Shown one piece after another: positions 9,074-17,028 of a DNA stretch of 64,000 nt. Origin of the DNA: Arthrobacter sp. CDRTa11 (GTDB lineage Bacteria; Actinomycetota; Actinomycetes; Actinomycetales; Micrococcaceae). Location: NCBI RefSeq assembly GCF_026427775.1, contig NZ_CP044532.1, positions 372,001 through 436,000 on the forward strand, given 5' to 3'. The position numbers and the translations under genes were made by a program. Every line of letters starts with the position of its first letter. Within the stretch, counting starts at the first letter, position 1. The notes below the pieces were generated by a model that saw nothing but the letters and a program-made list of their open reading frames with translations, was not told where the DNA came from and did not search any database.

Positions 9074-9640
9074 ATGTCAGAACACAGCATCGCAGGCAAG
9101 AGGGTGGCATTCCTGCTGACCGACGGCGTCGAGCAGGTGGAGCTCACCAGCCCGTGGCAGGCCGTGAAGGAAGCGGGCGGCCAGCCCATCCTGGTGGCAC
9201 CGTCCAGTGGCCGCCTGCAGGGCTACAACGGCACCGACAAGGGCGATACCTTCAACGTGGACCTCACCGTGGCGGAAGCCAACGCCGCCGACTTCGACGC
9301 CCTGGTGCTGCCGGGCGGAGTGGTGAACGCAGACCACCTCCGGGTGGACAAGGACGCTCAGAACTTCACGCGGAGCTTCTTTGAACAGCACAAGCCAGTG
9401 GCCGCCATCTGCCACGGGCCGTGGCTGCTCATCGACGCCGGTGTGGTCCGCGGCCGCAACGTTACCTCTTACCACACGCTTCAGACGGACTTGAAAAACG
9501 CCGGGGCCAACTGGAGCGACGAGGAAGTGGTGGTGGACCAGGGCCTGGTGACCAGCCGCAGCCCGAAGGACCTCGACGCCTTCAACAGCAAAGTGATGGA
9601 GGAAATCTCGGAAGGCCAGCACGCCGGCCAGACAGCATAG
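9074..9640 (+). CDS. DJ-1/PfpI family protein (YhbO-like)
   Basis: A 188-residue type 1 glutamine-amidotransferase-fold protein with VAFLLTDGVEQVE at the N-terminus and the nucleophile elbow AAICHGPW carrying the catalytic Cys. Homologues include the stress protein YhbO and intracellular protease PfpI; deglycase, chaperone or peptidase activity has been reported for relatives, and the specific role here is not defined. A GAGGAGG ribosome site lies close to ATG 9074. Confidence 0.9.
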   Translation: MSEHSIAGKRVAFLLTDGVEQVELTSPWQAVKEAGGQPILVAPSSGRLQGYNGTDKGDTFNVDLTVAEANAADFDALVLPGGVVNADHLRVDKDAQNFTRSFFEQHKPVAAICHGPWLLIDAGVVRGRNVTSYHTLQTDLKNAGANWSDEEVVVDQGLVTSRSPKDLDAFNSKVMEEISEGQHAGQTA

Positions 9641-9646
9641 GCCAGT

Positions 9647-9765
9647 TGTTCCCTCAGGATTAAGAAAAAACCCGTGCGGAGGAATTACTCCAACCGGTAG
9701 AGTGTTGGAATCTGCAGCGACGAGGCTCGCTGTCACCACTGAATCCAAAACTCCCTGAGGGAACA
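9647..9765 (+). promoter_or_regulatory. Leader with distant RBS-complementary arm and promoter-overlapping inverted repeat
   Basis: TGTTCCCTCAGG (9647-9658) is the exact reverse complement of CCTGAGGGAACA (9754-9765), which contains the GAGGGA ribosome-binding site of the efflux gene starting at 9769. A transcript spanning both could hide the RBS. Between them, TCCAAC (9689-9694) and GTTGGA (9704-9709) form an inverted repeat over a TAGAGT -10-like box, a possible TetR-type operator. Confidence 0.45.
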
Positions 9766-9768
9766 CCC

Positions 9769-11235
9769 ATGTCTACAGAAGTATCTTCGAACGCCGCCGG
9801 AGATCCCATGCAGGCTTCCACCGTGAAGCTGTCCGCGCCGGAGAAGATGTCCCGGGAGTCGGTGACAATCATTGCCACCCTGCTGGTGGCAACGTTTGTG
9901 GTGATCCTCAACGAGACCATCATGAACGTTGCACTGCAGCGGCTGATGGTTGACCTTCGGGTTGACGCGCCCACGGTGCAGTGGCTTTCCACCGGCTTTA
10001 TGCTGACCATGGCCGTGGTCATCCCCACTACCGGATTCATTCTGCAGAGCCTGTCCACGCGGGCCGTTTTTATGCTGGCGATGGGCCTTTTCGCCGGCGG
10101 CACGGCCCTGGCCGCGGTTGCGCCCGGGTTTGAGCTGCTGCTCCTGGCCCGCATCATCCAGGCCGGCGGCACGGCCATCATGCTTCCGCTGCTGATGACC
10201 ACCATCCTCACGCTGGTTCCCGTGGCCAAGCGCGGTGCGGTGATGGGCAACGTCAGCATTGCCATCTCGGTGGCGCCGGCTATGGGCCCCACCGTTTCAG
10301 GGCTCATCCTGGAGCACTTCACTTGGCGTTTTATGTTTGTGTTTGTCCTTCCGGTCGCGCTCGCCGCGCTGGCCATCGGGGCGAAGTACCTCACCAACGT
10401 GGGCGAAAGTGAGAAGACGAAGCTCGACTTCCTCTCCGTCGTCCTGACCATTCCCGCCTTCGGCGGCGTGGTTTACGGCCTCTCCCAGATCGGCGGCGGC
10501 CATGGCGGGCAGGCCGGCCCCGGCCCGGCAGCCATTGCGGCCCTGGTCATCGGTGCTGCCAGCCTCGCGGTGTTCGTGCTGCGCCAGCTCCGGCTGCAGA
10601 AGGCCGACGCTCCGCTGCTGGACCTCCGGGCGTTCAACTTCCGAATGTTTACGGTGTCGGTGCTGCTGATGGTGGTGGCCATGATGGCCCTCTTCGGCGG
10701 CGTGATCCTGCTGCCGCTCTACCTGCAGGAGATCCGCGGCCTGGGCTCCCTGGAGACAGGGCTCGCGCTGCTGCCCGGAGGCCTGGCCATGGGCCTCCTG
10801 GGCCCGGTCATTGGGCGGCTGTTCGACAAGGTGGGCCCGTTGCCGCTGACCGTGACCGGGTCCGTCCTGATGGTGCTGTCCCTGTGGCAGTTCTCCATGC
10901 TCGACGCCGGCACGCCAGTCTGGTGGATCGTTACCCTTCACATCGGGCTGAGTTTCGGCCTGGCGCTGCTGTTCACACCGGCGTTTACCACCGGGCTGAA
11001 CCCGTTGCCGCCGCACCTTTACTCGCACGGTTCGGCCATCATGAGCACCACCCAGCAGGTAGCCGGAGCCGGCGGAACGGCACTGTTGGTGTCCATCTTC
11101 GCCGTGGTTTCGGCCACCTCGGGCCTCGTTGCCGGGATGAGTGCCGCTTTCCTGACGGCCGCGGTGATAGCCGTCGCCGCCGTCGTGCTTTCCGCCATGA
11201 TGCGCAAAACGGAAGGCGCCACCCCCGGCCACTAG
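9769..11235 (+). CDS. MFS transporter, DHA2 (14-TM) drug efflux family
   Basis: A 488-residue integral membrane protein. Many hydrophobic segments are visible from residue 30 to the end, with the DHA2/EmrB-type motifs NETIMNVALQRLM and QWLSTGFMLTMAVVIPTTGF in the first helices, and motif C-like GNVSIAISVAPAMGPTVSG. It probably exports lipophilic drugs by proton antiport; the substrate cannot be told from sequence. It follows the TetR and DJ-1 genes and ends before a long palindrome shared with the convergent hydrolase gene. Confidence 0.9.
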   Translation: MSTEVSSNAAGDPMQASTVKLSAPEKMSRESVTIIATLLVATFVVILNETIMNVALQRLMVDLRVDAPTVQWLSTGFMLTMAVVIPTTGFILQSLSTRAVFMLAMGLFAGGTALAAVAPGFELLLLARIIQAGGTAIMLPLLMTTILTLVPVAKRGAVMGNVSIAISVAPAMGPTVSGLILEHFTWRFMFVFVLPVALAALAIGAKYLTNVGESEKTKLDFLSVVLTIPAFGGVVYGLSQIGGGHGGQAGPGPAAIAALVIGAASLAVFVLRQLRLQKADAPLLDLRAFNFRMFTVSVLLMVVAMMALFGGVILLPLYLQEIRGLGSLETGLALLPGGLAMGLLGPVIGRLFDKVGPLPLTVTGSVLMVLSLWQFSMLDAGTPVWWIVTLHIGLSFGLALLFTPAFTTGLNPLPPHLYSHGSAIMSTTQQVAGAGGTALLVSIFAVVSATSGLVAGMSAAFLTAAVIAVAAVVLSAMMRKTEGATPGH

Positions 11236-11260
11236 CGCGATTCCTGCACCCCTGCGCTAA

Positions 11261-11324
11261 GCGCGAACGAACACTTGAGGCCCTGCTTTTCAGCGAAAGC
11301 GGGGCCTCAAGTGTTCGTTCGCGC
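11261..11324. terminator. Long inverted repeat, copy 2 of the palindromic repeat family
   Basis: GCGCGAACGAACACTTGAGG with CCC (11261-11283) pairs perfectly with 11302-11324. The arm is nearly identical to that of 8868-8924, while the loop region differs and adds a GCTTT/AAAGC inner stem. It sits between convergent genes ending at 11235 and 11333, where it can act as a bidirectional terminator. Confidence 0.8.
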
Positions 11325-11332
11325 AGGGAGTA

Positions 11333-12166
11333 TCAGCCGGCGAAGAAGTCCCGGAGCTCGGTGATGAGCTTGTCCGGTGCCCGGATGACGCCGTCGTGGC
11401 CAAAGCCGGGCAGGATGGTGTAGCTGGACCCGGACAGGACATCGTGGATCTGGCCGCAGGCCACGCCGAAGTACGCCGGACTCTTCTCGCCCACGATAAT
11501 CAGGGTTTCCAGCGGCAGTGCCAGGAACGGCTCGGCAGGCATGTCAGCCGCGATGATGGCCTTGATTTCACGGACGCCGGTGCGCATCAACTCGCGCTGC
11601 TGCTTTCCCAGGTGTGTGCCTGCCGTGAGCTTGTTCGCGATGGTGAGCATGGACAGCGGCATCCGGGCGAAGGTGCCGCCGGTCTCCAGTCCCTTGCTCA
11701 ACACGGCCAGGGCACGGTCGTCGTCGCCGGCCGCGGTGGCCCGTTCGTACTCGGCAGTCCAGTCAGCCTTAACGCTGTGGTTCACGGAAACGGCGGGATC
11801 GTAGACCGCCAGCCGCTCCACCGGAAGGGTGCGGGCAGCGTGCAGCGCCACGGCACCGCCGAAGCTGTGGCCGAATACGTCCGTGCTGGATGTGTGCTTC
11901 ATGACCACGTCAAGGTCGCGGATATCCACGTCAAGGGTGTAGTCCTCCGGCTGCGGAGAGGAAGAGCCGCGGCCCCGGCGGTTGAATGTGTGGACCGGCC
12001 GGCCCAACGCGGCACTGAGTTTTTGCGCAAACTTGGTGTAGTCGGCGGCCGTCACCATGGAGGGCGGAACAACCACTACGCCTGAACCGGCTGAGGTCAG
12101 TTCCGAGCCGGTGGAAAATACCTCCAGCGTGCCGCCGTCTGGGGTCCTGATGTTCTCACGCGTCAT
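11333..12166 (-). CDS. Alpha/beta hydrolase, paralogue 1
   Basis: A 277-residue alpha/beta-hydrolase with nucleophile elbow GHSFGG (Ser101), a preceding NRRGRGSSSPQPEDY motif and a C-terminal GFGHDG histidine. No signal peptide. It is the first of three consecutive related hydrolase genes on this strand, all with an RRGRG motif before the nucleophile elbow. Substrate unknown; esterase, lactonase or haloperoxidase-like activities are all possible. Confidence 0.85.
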   Translation of the reverse strand: MTRENIRTPDGGTLEVFSTGSELTSAGSGVVVVPPSMVTAADYTKFAQKLSAALGRPVHTFNRRGRGSSSPQPEDYTLDVDIRDLDVVMKHTSSTDVFGHSFGGAVALHAARTLPVERLAVYDPAVSVNHSVKADWTAEYERATAAGDDDRALAVLSKGLETGGTFARMPLSMLTIANKLTAGTHLGKQQRELMRTGVREIKAIIAADMPAEPFLALPLETLIIVGEKSPAYFGVACGQIHDVLSGSSYTILPGFGHDGVIRAPDKLITELRDFFAG

Positions 12167-12244
12167 GTTCCGAGCCTAGCGGAAGGTACCTGAGTGCTGG
12201 CAGCAGTCTTCGCTCTGTGCGCGGAAAAGTCGCCGCCGGAGGGC

Positions 12245-13099
12245 TCAGCCCTTGAAGTATTCAGAGATGTCCGTCACCAGTTCCTCCACGGCCGCGGGGA
12301 TGGACCCATGAAAACCCTTGGGGGAGAGTTCGTAGGTGCTCCCGGGCACGGCAGCATGCAGGCGCTGGGCCGTCACTTTGTAGTAGCCGGGGCTCTTGCC
12401 GCCCACCATAAAGTGCGTGTTGGCAGGAAGGACCCCGAAGTCACGCACATGCTCGGCTTCGTCGTAGGCTGCGCGCAGTTCGCCCACCCCGCTGGGCATC
12501 AGTTCCCGGAACATCCGGTTGACCTTGGTCCGCGAGACAAGGGCCATCAGCCCCGCCAGGACCGGCTCCGGGATCTTGGCGAGAGCGGAACCCGGCTGCA
12601 TGCCCTTTTTGAGCCGGGCGAGTGCATGACCCACGTTGCCGGCGTTGACGGCCTGCTCGAAATCGTTCAGCCAGGAGGTGTCCAGGCTGCCGTCGATGTT
12701 CACGGCGGCGTCGTAGACCGCCAGTTTGTCCGGTTCGTAGGCGGTTCCCGAGAACTCCTGCACGGCATTGAGTGCCACCGAGCCGCCCAGGCTGTGGCCC
12801 AGGATGTTTCGGACGCCGGTGGTGTCCATGACAGTGCGGACGTCGGCGATTTCGGTGGCCATGGAATACCCTGGCGGCTGTTCGCTGGACCTGCCCCGGC
12901 CGCGCCGGTCATAGACGTCAACAGCCCAGCCCTCGCCGAGGCCCCTGGCCAGCGCGATCGAGAACGGACGATAGATGAGAGCGGTAAGGAAGGCGCCGCC
13001 GATAACCACCACACGGCGTTCTCCCGGCGCGTCCACGGCGCCGTAGCTGTACAAAGCCAGCCGGCCGCCGTCGTGCGTGGGAACTGCCTGTTCTTTCAC
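12245..13099 (-). CDS. Alpha/beta hydrolase, paralogue 2
   Basis: A 284-residue alpha/beta-hydrolase with GHSLGG (Ser103), DRRGRGRSSEQPPGY and C-terminal KGFHGS. It starts at GTG 13099 with GGGAG upstream. The region from 13103 upstream is a 15-bp degenerate tandem repeat, so its promoter may lie within or beyond it. Divergence from the two neighbours indicates an old duplication. Confidence 0.85.
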   Translation of the reverse strand: MKEQAVPTHDGGRLALYSYGAVDAPGERRVVVIGGAFLTALIYRPFSIALARGLGEGWAVDVYDRRGRGRSSEQPPGYSMATEIADVRTVMDTTGVRNILGHSLGGSVALNAVQEFSGTAYEPDKLAVYDAAVNIDGSLDTSWLNDFEQAVNAGNVGHALARLKKGMQPGSALAKIPEPVLAGLMALVSRTKVNRMFRELMPSGVGELRAAYDEAEHVRDFGVLPANTHFMVGGKSPGYYKVTAQRLHAAVPGSTYELSPKGFHGSIPAAVEELVTDISEYFKG

Positions 13100-13102
13100 G
13101 CT

Positions 13103-13174
13103 CCCATCCTAGGCAGGTCCATCCCAGGCGGGCCCATCCTGGCCCGGTCCATCCTGGGGGTCCATCCCAGGGGG
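13103..13174. repeat. Degenerate 15-bp tandem repeat
   Basis: Five consecutive units of about 15 bases built on YCCATCCYRGGSNGG (13103-13117, 13118-13132, 13133-13147, 13148-13160, 13161-13174). It fills the gap between hydrolase paralogues 2 and 3. No function is evident. Confidence 0.7.
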
Positions 13175-13184
13175 AGGGGAAGCC

Positions 13185-14168
13185 TTACCCGCCCGACCGG
13201 CCGCCCCTGGGCCGCCGGCGCCCAAGCCTGCGGACCTCGCTGTCGCCTCCGTTGATGAAGCGCGCCACGCGCACCGCAAGGCCTTTGCCGGGGCGGATCG
13301 GGCCCTCGTGGAGCTGGCCGGGCACCACGGCGAACTGGATAGACGGAACCGCCGCGGCGAGCTCCCGGCCCGTCTGCGCGAAGTATGCCGGGCTCCAGCC
13401 GCCGCTGAGCATCAGGATGGGGATGTTGAGTGAGGTGAAGTCCTCCAGTTCGGCATCGGCGTCAAGCACCGCCCGCATCTCCGCGACGGCGGTGGGCAGC
13501 AGTTGCCGCATTTCCGCACCCACATTGGTCCGCGCGGACAGTATGCTCAGCATCCGCAAGGCGCCCAGCGGCAGGTAGGAGACCGGACCGGCGGTTGCAA
13601 GGCCCTGCACCAGGTGTGCCCAGGCATGGTTGAGCTGGCCAGCGGTCACCGCGTCCTCCAGCTCGGGCCGCCACCGGTGGCTCAGGCTGCCGGAGAGGGA
13701 CACTGCGGCGTCATAGGTCACCAGCCGGCCCATCGGCAGTGTCCGGGCGGCCTGCAGCGCCACAAACCCGCCGTAGCTGTGGGCCACCACGTCCGTTGAC
13801 CCGGTCTCGCGCATCACCGCCGCCAGATCGCTGATCTCGGTTTTCACCGAATAGTCGGCCGGCTGCGGCGCGGACCCGCCCCTTCCGCGCCTGTTGTAAC
13901 AGTGCACGGGCCTGCCCAGCAGGACACTGAGCTTCCGGGCGAAAGGCCGGTAGAGGGCATCGGTCACCAGGGTGCCGTGGATGAGTACGACGCCGGGAGC
14001 GCCAGCCGTCGTCGGCTCGCCGCCTGTGGGGGTGCTTGCCCCCGGAACCATCAATGCAGCGGAACGGGCCCTGCCGAGGGTCCCGGCCCTGAGGCTACCG
14101 GCCGGAGTCAGGAACGAGTGAACGTCCAGGCGGCCGCCGTCTTCCGTTTCAACTGTCCAGGTCTCCAC
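13185..14168 (-). CDS. Alpha/beta hydrolase, paralogue 3
   Basis: A 327-residue alpha/beta-hydrolase with oxyanion-loop HGTLVTD, NRRGRGGSAPQPADY, nucleophile elbow AHSYGG (Ser131) and C-terminal GQLHEG. It is longer than its paralogues because of an N-terminal insert (about residues 22-58) and an Arg/Gly-rich tail (RRLGRRRPRGGRSGG). It is divergent from lysS, with only 67 bases between starts. Confidence 0.85.
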   Translation of the reverse strand: METWTVETEDGGRLDVHSFLTPAGSLRAGTLGRARSAALMVPGASTPTGGEPTTAGAPGVVLIHGTLVTDALYRPFARKLSVLLGRPVHCYNRRGRGGSAPQPADYSVKTEISDLAAVMRETGSTDVVAHSYGGFVALQAARTLPMGRLVTYDAAVSLSGSLSHRWRPELEDAVTAGQLNHAWAHLVQGLATAGPVSYLPLGALRMLSILSARTNVGAEMRQLLPTAVAEMRAVLDADAELEDFTSLNIPILMLSGGWSPAYFAQTGRELAAAVPSIQFAVVPGQLHEGPIRPGKGLAVRVARFINGGDSEVRRLGRRRPRGGRSGG

Positions 14169-14235
14169 AGCCCGAGTCTAAGCCCCCGCTGCCGCCGGAA
14201 GCCCGGCACCCGAAGTCCCGGTAAACTTGGGGATT

Positions 14236-15768
14236 GTGACTTCCCAAAACGCACCCGCCCCCAAGAATGCCCCCGAGCCGCTCGACGCCAGCGAACAGAT
14301 GCGCATCCGCATGGAAAAGCGCGCCAAGCTGATCGAGCGCGGCACCGAGGCATATCCGGTGGGTGTGGAGCGCACGCATTCCCTCACGGAGATCCGTGAG
14401 AAGTACGCGCACCTGCAGGCTGATGAAACCACCGGTGACATCGTGGGTGTGACCGGCAGGGTGGTGTTTGTCAGGAACACCGGCAAGCTCTGCTTCGCCA
14501 CGCTTCAGGAAGGCGGCGTGGACGGCAAGGGCACCCGGCTGCAGGCCATGCTGAGCCTGGCCGCCGTGGGCGAAGAAGCGCTCGCGGACTGGAAGGCCCT
14601 GGTTGACCTGGGCGACCACGTGTTCATCAAGGGCGAGGTGATTTCCTCCCGCCGCGGTGAACTTTCAGTGATGGCAGAATCCTGGTCCATGGCTTCCAAG
14701 GCGCTCCGCCCGCTGCCTGTCCTGCACGCGGAACTGAACGAGGAAACCCGCGTCCGCCAACGCTACGTGGACCTGATGGTGCGCGACGAAGCCCGCGAAA
14801 TGGTCTATACCCGTGCCGCGATCACCCGTTCCATCCGCGAGAGCCTCCACCGCCACAATTACGTGGAGGTGGAAACCCCCATCCTGAACCTGGTTCACGG
14901 TGGGGCCCTGGCCCGCCCGTTCGAGACGCACATGAACGCGTTCGACCAGAAGATGACGCTTCGCATCGCCACCGAGCTTTACCTCAAGCGCGCCGTGGTG
15001 GGCGGGATCGACCGGGTCTACGACATGGGCCGGGTTTTCCGCAACGAGGGCGTGGACTCCACCCACAGCCCGGAGTTCACCACCCTTGAGTGCTACGAGG
15101 CCTGGGCGGACCAGTTCGTGATGGCGGACCGCATCAAGGAAATCATCCTGGACGCGGCAGACGCTGTGGGTGCCGGGCGCACCCTGCAGACGGAGGCCGG
15201 GGAGATCAACCTCGACGGCGACTGGGCCTGGCTGTCCGTCTACCCTGGGCTTTCCGACGCCGTTGGCCAGGAAGTCACCCCGGAGACGTCCGTTGAGGTG
15301 CTGCGCGAAATCGCCGAAAAGCATGAGGTCAAGGCCGATCCCAAGTGGGACGCCGAAAAGCTGGCGGTTGAACTCTTTGGCGAAATCGTGGAGCCCACGC
15401 TGCTGAATCCCACATTCGTCTACGACTACCCACCGTCCGCCCAGCCTCTGGCCCGCCCGCACCGGAAGGACGGCCGGCTGATCGAGGCCTGGGACCTCAT
15501 CATCGGCGGCATGGAACGCGGCACCGCGTTCTCTGAACTGATCGACCCCGTCATCCAGCGTGAGCGTCTCACCGAGCAGTCCCGCCACGCCGCCGCCGGC
15601 GATGACGAGGCCATGCAGCTGGACGAGGACTTCCTCCGGGCCCTCGAATACGGCGCCCCTCCTATGGGCGGTATCGGCCTCGGGATCGACAGGCTGGTCA
15701 TGCTGTTCACCGGCGCCGGCATCCGGGAGACAATCCTCTTCCCGCTCCTTAAGCCCGAGGTGAACTAA
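14236..15768 (+). CDS. lysS: Lysyl-tRNA synthetase, class II
   Basis: Charges tRNA-Lys. The 510-residue protein has an OB-fold anticodon-binding domain (GVTGRVVFVRNTGKLCFATLQ), class II motif 2 (FRNEGVDSTHSPEFTTLECYEAW) and motif 3 (GGIGLGIDRLVML). Start placed at GTG 14236; TTG 14227 is also in frame, and the true start is uncertain by three codons. It lies upstream of a small membrane protein and lsr2, the same neighbourhood as in mycobacteria. Confidence 0.95.
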   Translation: MTSQNAPAPKNAPEPLDASEQMRIRMEKRAKLIERGTEAYPVGVERTHSLTEIREKYAHLQADETTGDIVGVTGRVVFVRNTGKLCFATLQEGGVDGKGTRLQAMLSLAAVGEEALADWKALVDLGDHVFIKGEVISSRRGELSVMAESWSMASKALRPLPVLHAELNEETRVRQRYVDLMVRDEAREMVYTRAAITRSIRESLHRHNYVEVETPILNLVHGGALARPFETHMNAFDQKMTLRIATELYLKRAVVGGIDRVYDMGRVFRNEGVDSTHSPEFTTLECYEAWADQFVMADRIKEIILDAADAVGAGRTLQTEAGEINLDGDWAWLSVYPGLSDAVGQEVTPETSVEVLREIAEKHEVKADPKWDAEKLAVELFGEIVEPTLLNPTFVYDYPPSAQPLARPHRKDGRLIEAWDLIIGGMERGTAFSELIDPVIQRERLTEQSRHAAAGDDEAMQLDEDFLRALEYGAPPMGGIGLGIDRLVMLFTGAGIRETILFPLLKPEVN

Positions 15769-15771
15769 CGC

Positions 15772-15951
15772 GTGGAATACGTCGCGGTACTCCTGCCCTC
15801 CCTGGTTGTTGGCCTGCTTTTCTGGTTCGCCATGAAATCAATTTTTAATGCCGATAAAGCGGAGCGGCGGGCTGAAGCCCGGGCTCAGGCTGAAGCAGAA
15901 GCCCGCCAAACGGACACTCCGAACGGGCCGGAAACGGATACCAATAAATAA
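15772..15951 (+). CDS. Small single-pass membrane protein (59 aa)
   Basis: GTG 15772, 3 bases after the lysS stop, opens a 59-residue frame: MEYVAVLLPSLVVGLLFWFA forms one membrane helix, followed by a basic/alanine-rich amphipathic stretch (ADKAERRAEARAQAEAEAR) and a polar tail. Small proteins of this form follow lysS in other Micrococcaceae. Probably cotranscribed with lysS. Function unknown. Confidence 0.75.
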   Translation: MEYVAVLLPSLVVGLLFWFAMKSIFNADKAERRAEARAQAEAEARQTDTPNGPETDTNK

Positions 15952-16089
15952 AACGACCGGACTTTCTCGTGAATATCCACAGGAACCATTCGGCGCTTTG
16001 ACGCGTTGCCATACCGAGGGTCATACTTTTTACAGGAACATCCTGCTTTTGCCGAAAACCCGAACCCTTTCCAAGAGGAAGACAATTTA

Positions 16090-16419
16090 ATGGCACAGAA
16101 AGTAAACATCATCCTCGTAGATGATCTGGATGGGGGAACCGCGGACGAGAATGTCCGTTTTGGCCTCGATGGGGTCAGCTACGAAATTGATCTGTCCGCA
16201 GCCAACGCCGCCGAGCTCCGATCGGCGCTGGAGCGGTATGTGGCCGCAGCCCGCAAAACATCCGCGGGCCGCGCCACCCGAACAAAAGCCGCATCGGGCG
16301 GGCGCGCCAATGACTCTGCGCAAATCCGTCAGTGGGCACGTGAAAACGGCTACACGGTTAACAGCCGGGGCCGAATTCAGGCTGAAATCCAGGAAGCCTA
16401 CCAAAAGGCCAATTCCTAG
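16090..16419 (+). CDS. lsr2: Lsr2 family nucleoid-associated protein
   Basis: An H-NS-like xenogeneic silencer that bridges AT-rich DNA. The 109-residue protein has the N-terminal dimerisation domain (MAQKVNIILVDDLDGG..., YEIDLS) and the C-terminal DNA-binding domain with IRQWARENGYTVNSRGRI; RGR at residues 93-95 is the AT-hook-like minor-groove motif. Start at ATG 16090 with AAGAGGAAG upstream. A terminator follows, so it forms its own transcript end. Confidence 0.95.
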   Translation: MAQKVNIILVDDLDGGTADENVRFGLDGVSYEIDLSAANAAELRSALERYVAAARKTSAGRATRTKAASGGRANDSAQIRQWARENGYTVNSRGRIQAEIQEAYQKANS

Positions 16420-16446
16420 TATCCGGCACCCTTAGGCCGCTTTTAG

Positions 16447-16482
16447 CCCGGTCTTCGTCCAATGGCGGGGACCGGGTTTTTT
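16447..16482 (+). terminator. Rho-independent terminator of lsr2
   Basis: CCCGGTC (16447-16453) pairs with GACCGGG (16470-16476), with further inner pairing possible, followed by a run of six T residues at 16477-16482. Confidence 0.85.
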
Positions 16483-17028
16483 GTGCTCTGAATGAGTTAT
16501 CAACCGTGCCGGCTTGGGGGCATAAAAAACCATTGCTGCCATTGGGGCGCAAGTGTACGGTGAGAACAATCATTGGCTGATTCCTTCAAAGTCTGCCGGT
16601 GGCGGGGTTTGAGCTTCCGGTCCGGGACGCCCTCGAATTTTGGCCTCATGAATCGATGCTTGGTGGGGGTCTTTAGTGCCCAAGAAAATTGCGTCCCGAG
16701 GGGCTGAGTCAAGATTCAGCCCGGGCGGAGGCCGCGAAGTGGATGTCCTGGCGGCGGGAGCGCCGTCGTCGTCCGCTGTTGCCTGTCCCGGGGACTCCAC
16801 TCCGGACGTCATCGAACAGACTGTGGCCGCGGATCCTGCAGGGAATTCACGCTCGAACTGGATGACGGGACTGTGCACACCGCTCTGTTTGACTTCCGCA
16901 AGTAACCCCGCCGGAAGTACCCTCAGGTTATTCCCGGCCCGTCACGGTTTCCCCTGTGGCGAACACGCTCCACTTTGCCGGGTCCGCCACGTAGCATCAA
17001 AGTACGTCGTAGCTAGGAGTGTGGCGAA
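16483..17028. other. Long intergenic region with coding remnant, upstream of clpC
   Basis: 546 bases without a convincing gene. The stretch 16855-16905 reads EFTLELDDGTVHTALFDFRK then stop, which looks protein-like, but its frame is closed upstream by a TGA at 16705 and lacks a start with RBS; neighbouring frames give unnatural composition. It may be the 3' end of a decayed gene. The last 100 bases must hold the clpC promoter; CTAGGAGTG before ATG 17029 is a good ribosome site. Confidence 0.5.

Noticed and set aside
12190..12230. Loop-like sequence GCAGCAGTCTTCGCTCTGTGCGC
   Set aside because: Similarity to the structured-element loop is weak and flanking arms are not complementary.
15985..16010. 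Possible fourth structured element (GGCGCTTTGACGCG upstream of lsr2)
   Set aside because: It shares CGCTTTGAC with the loop, but only about 12 of 20 loop positions agree and no inner or outer stem forms around it.
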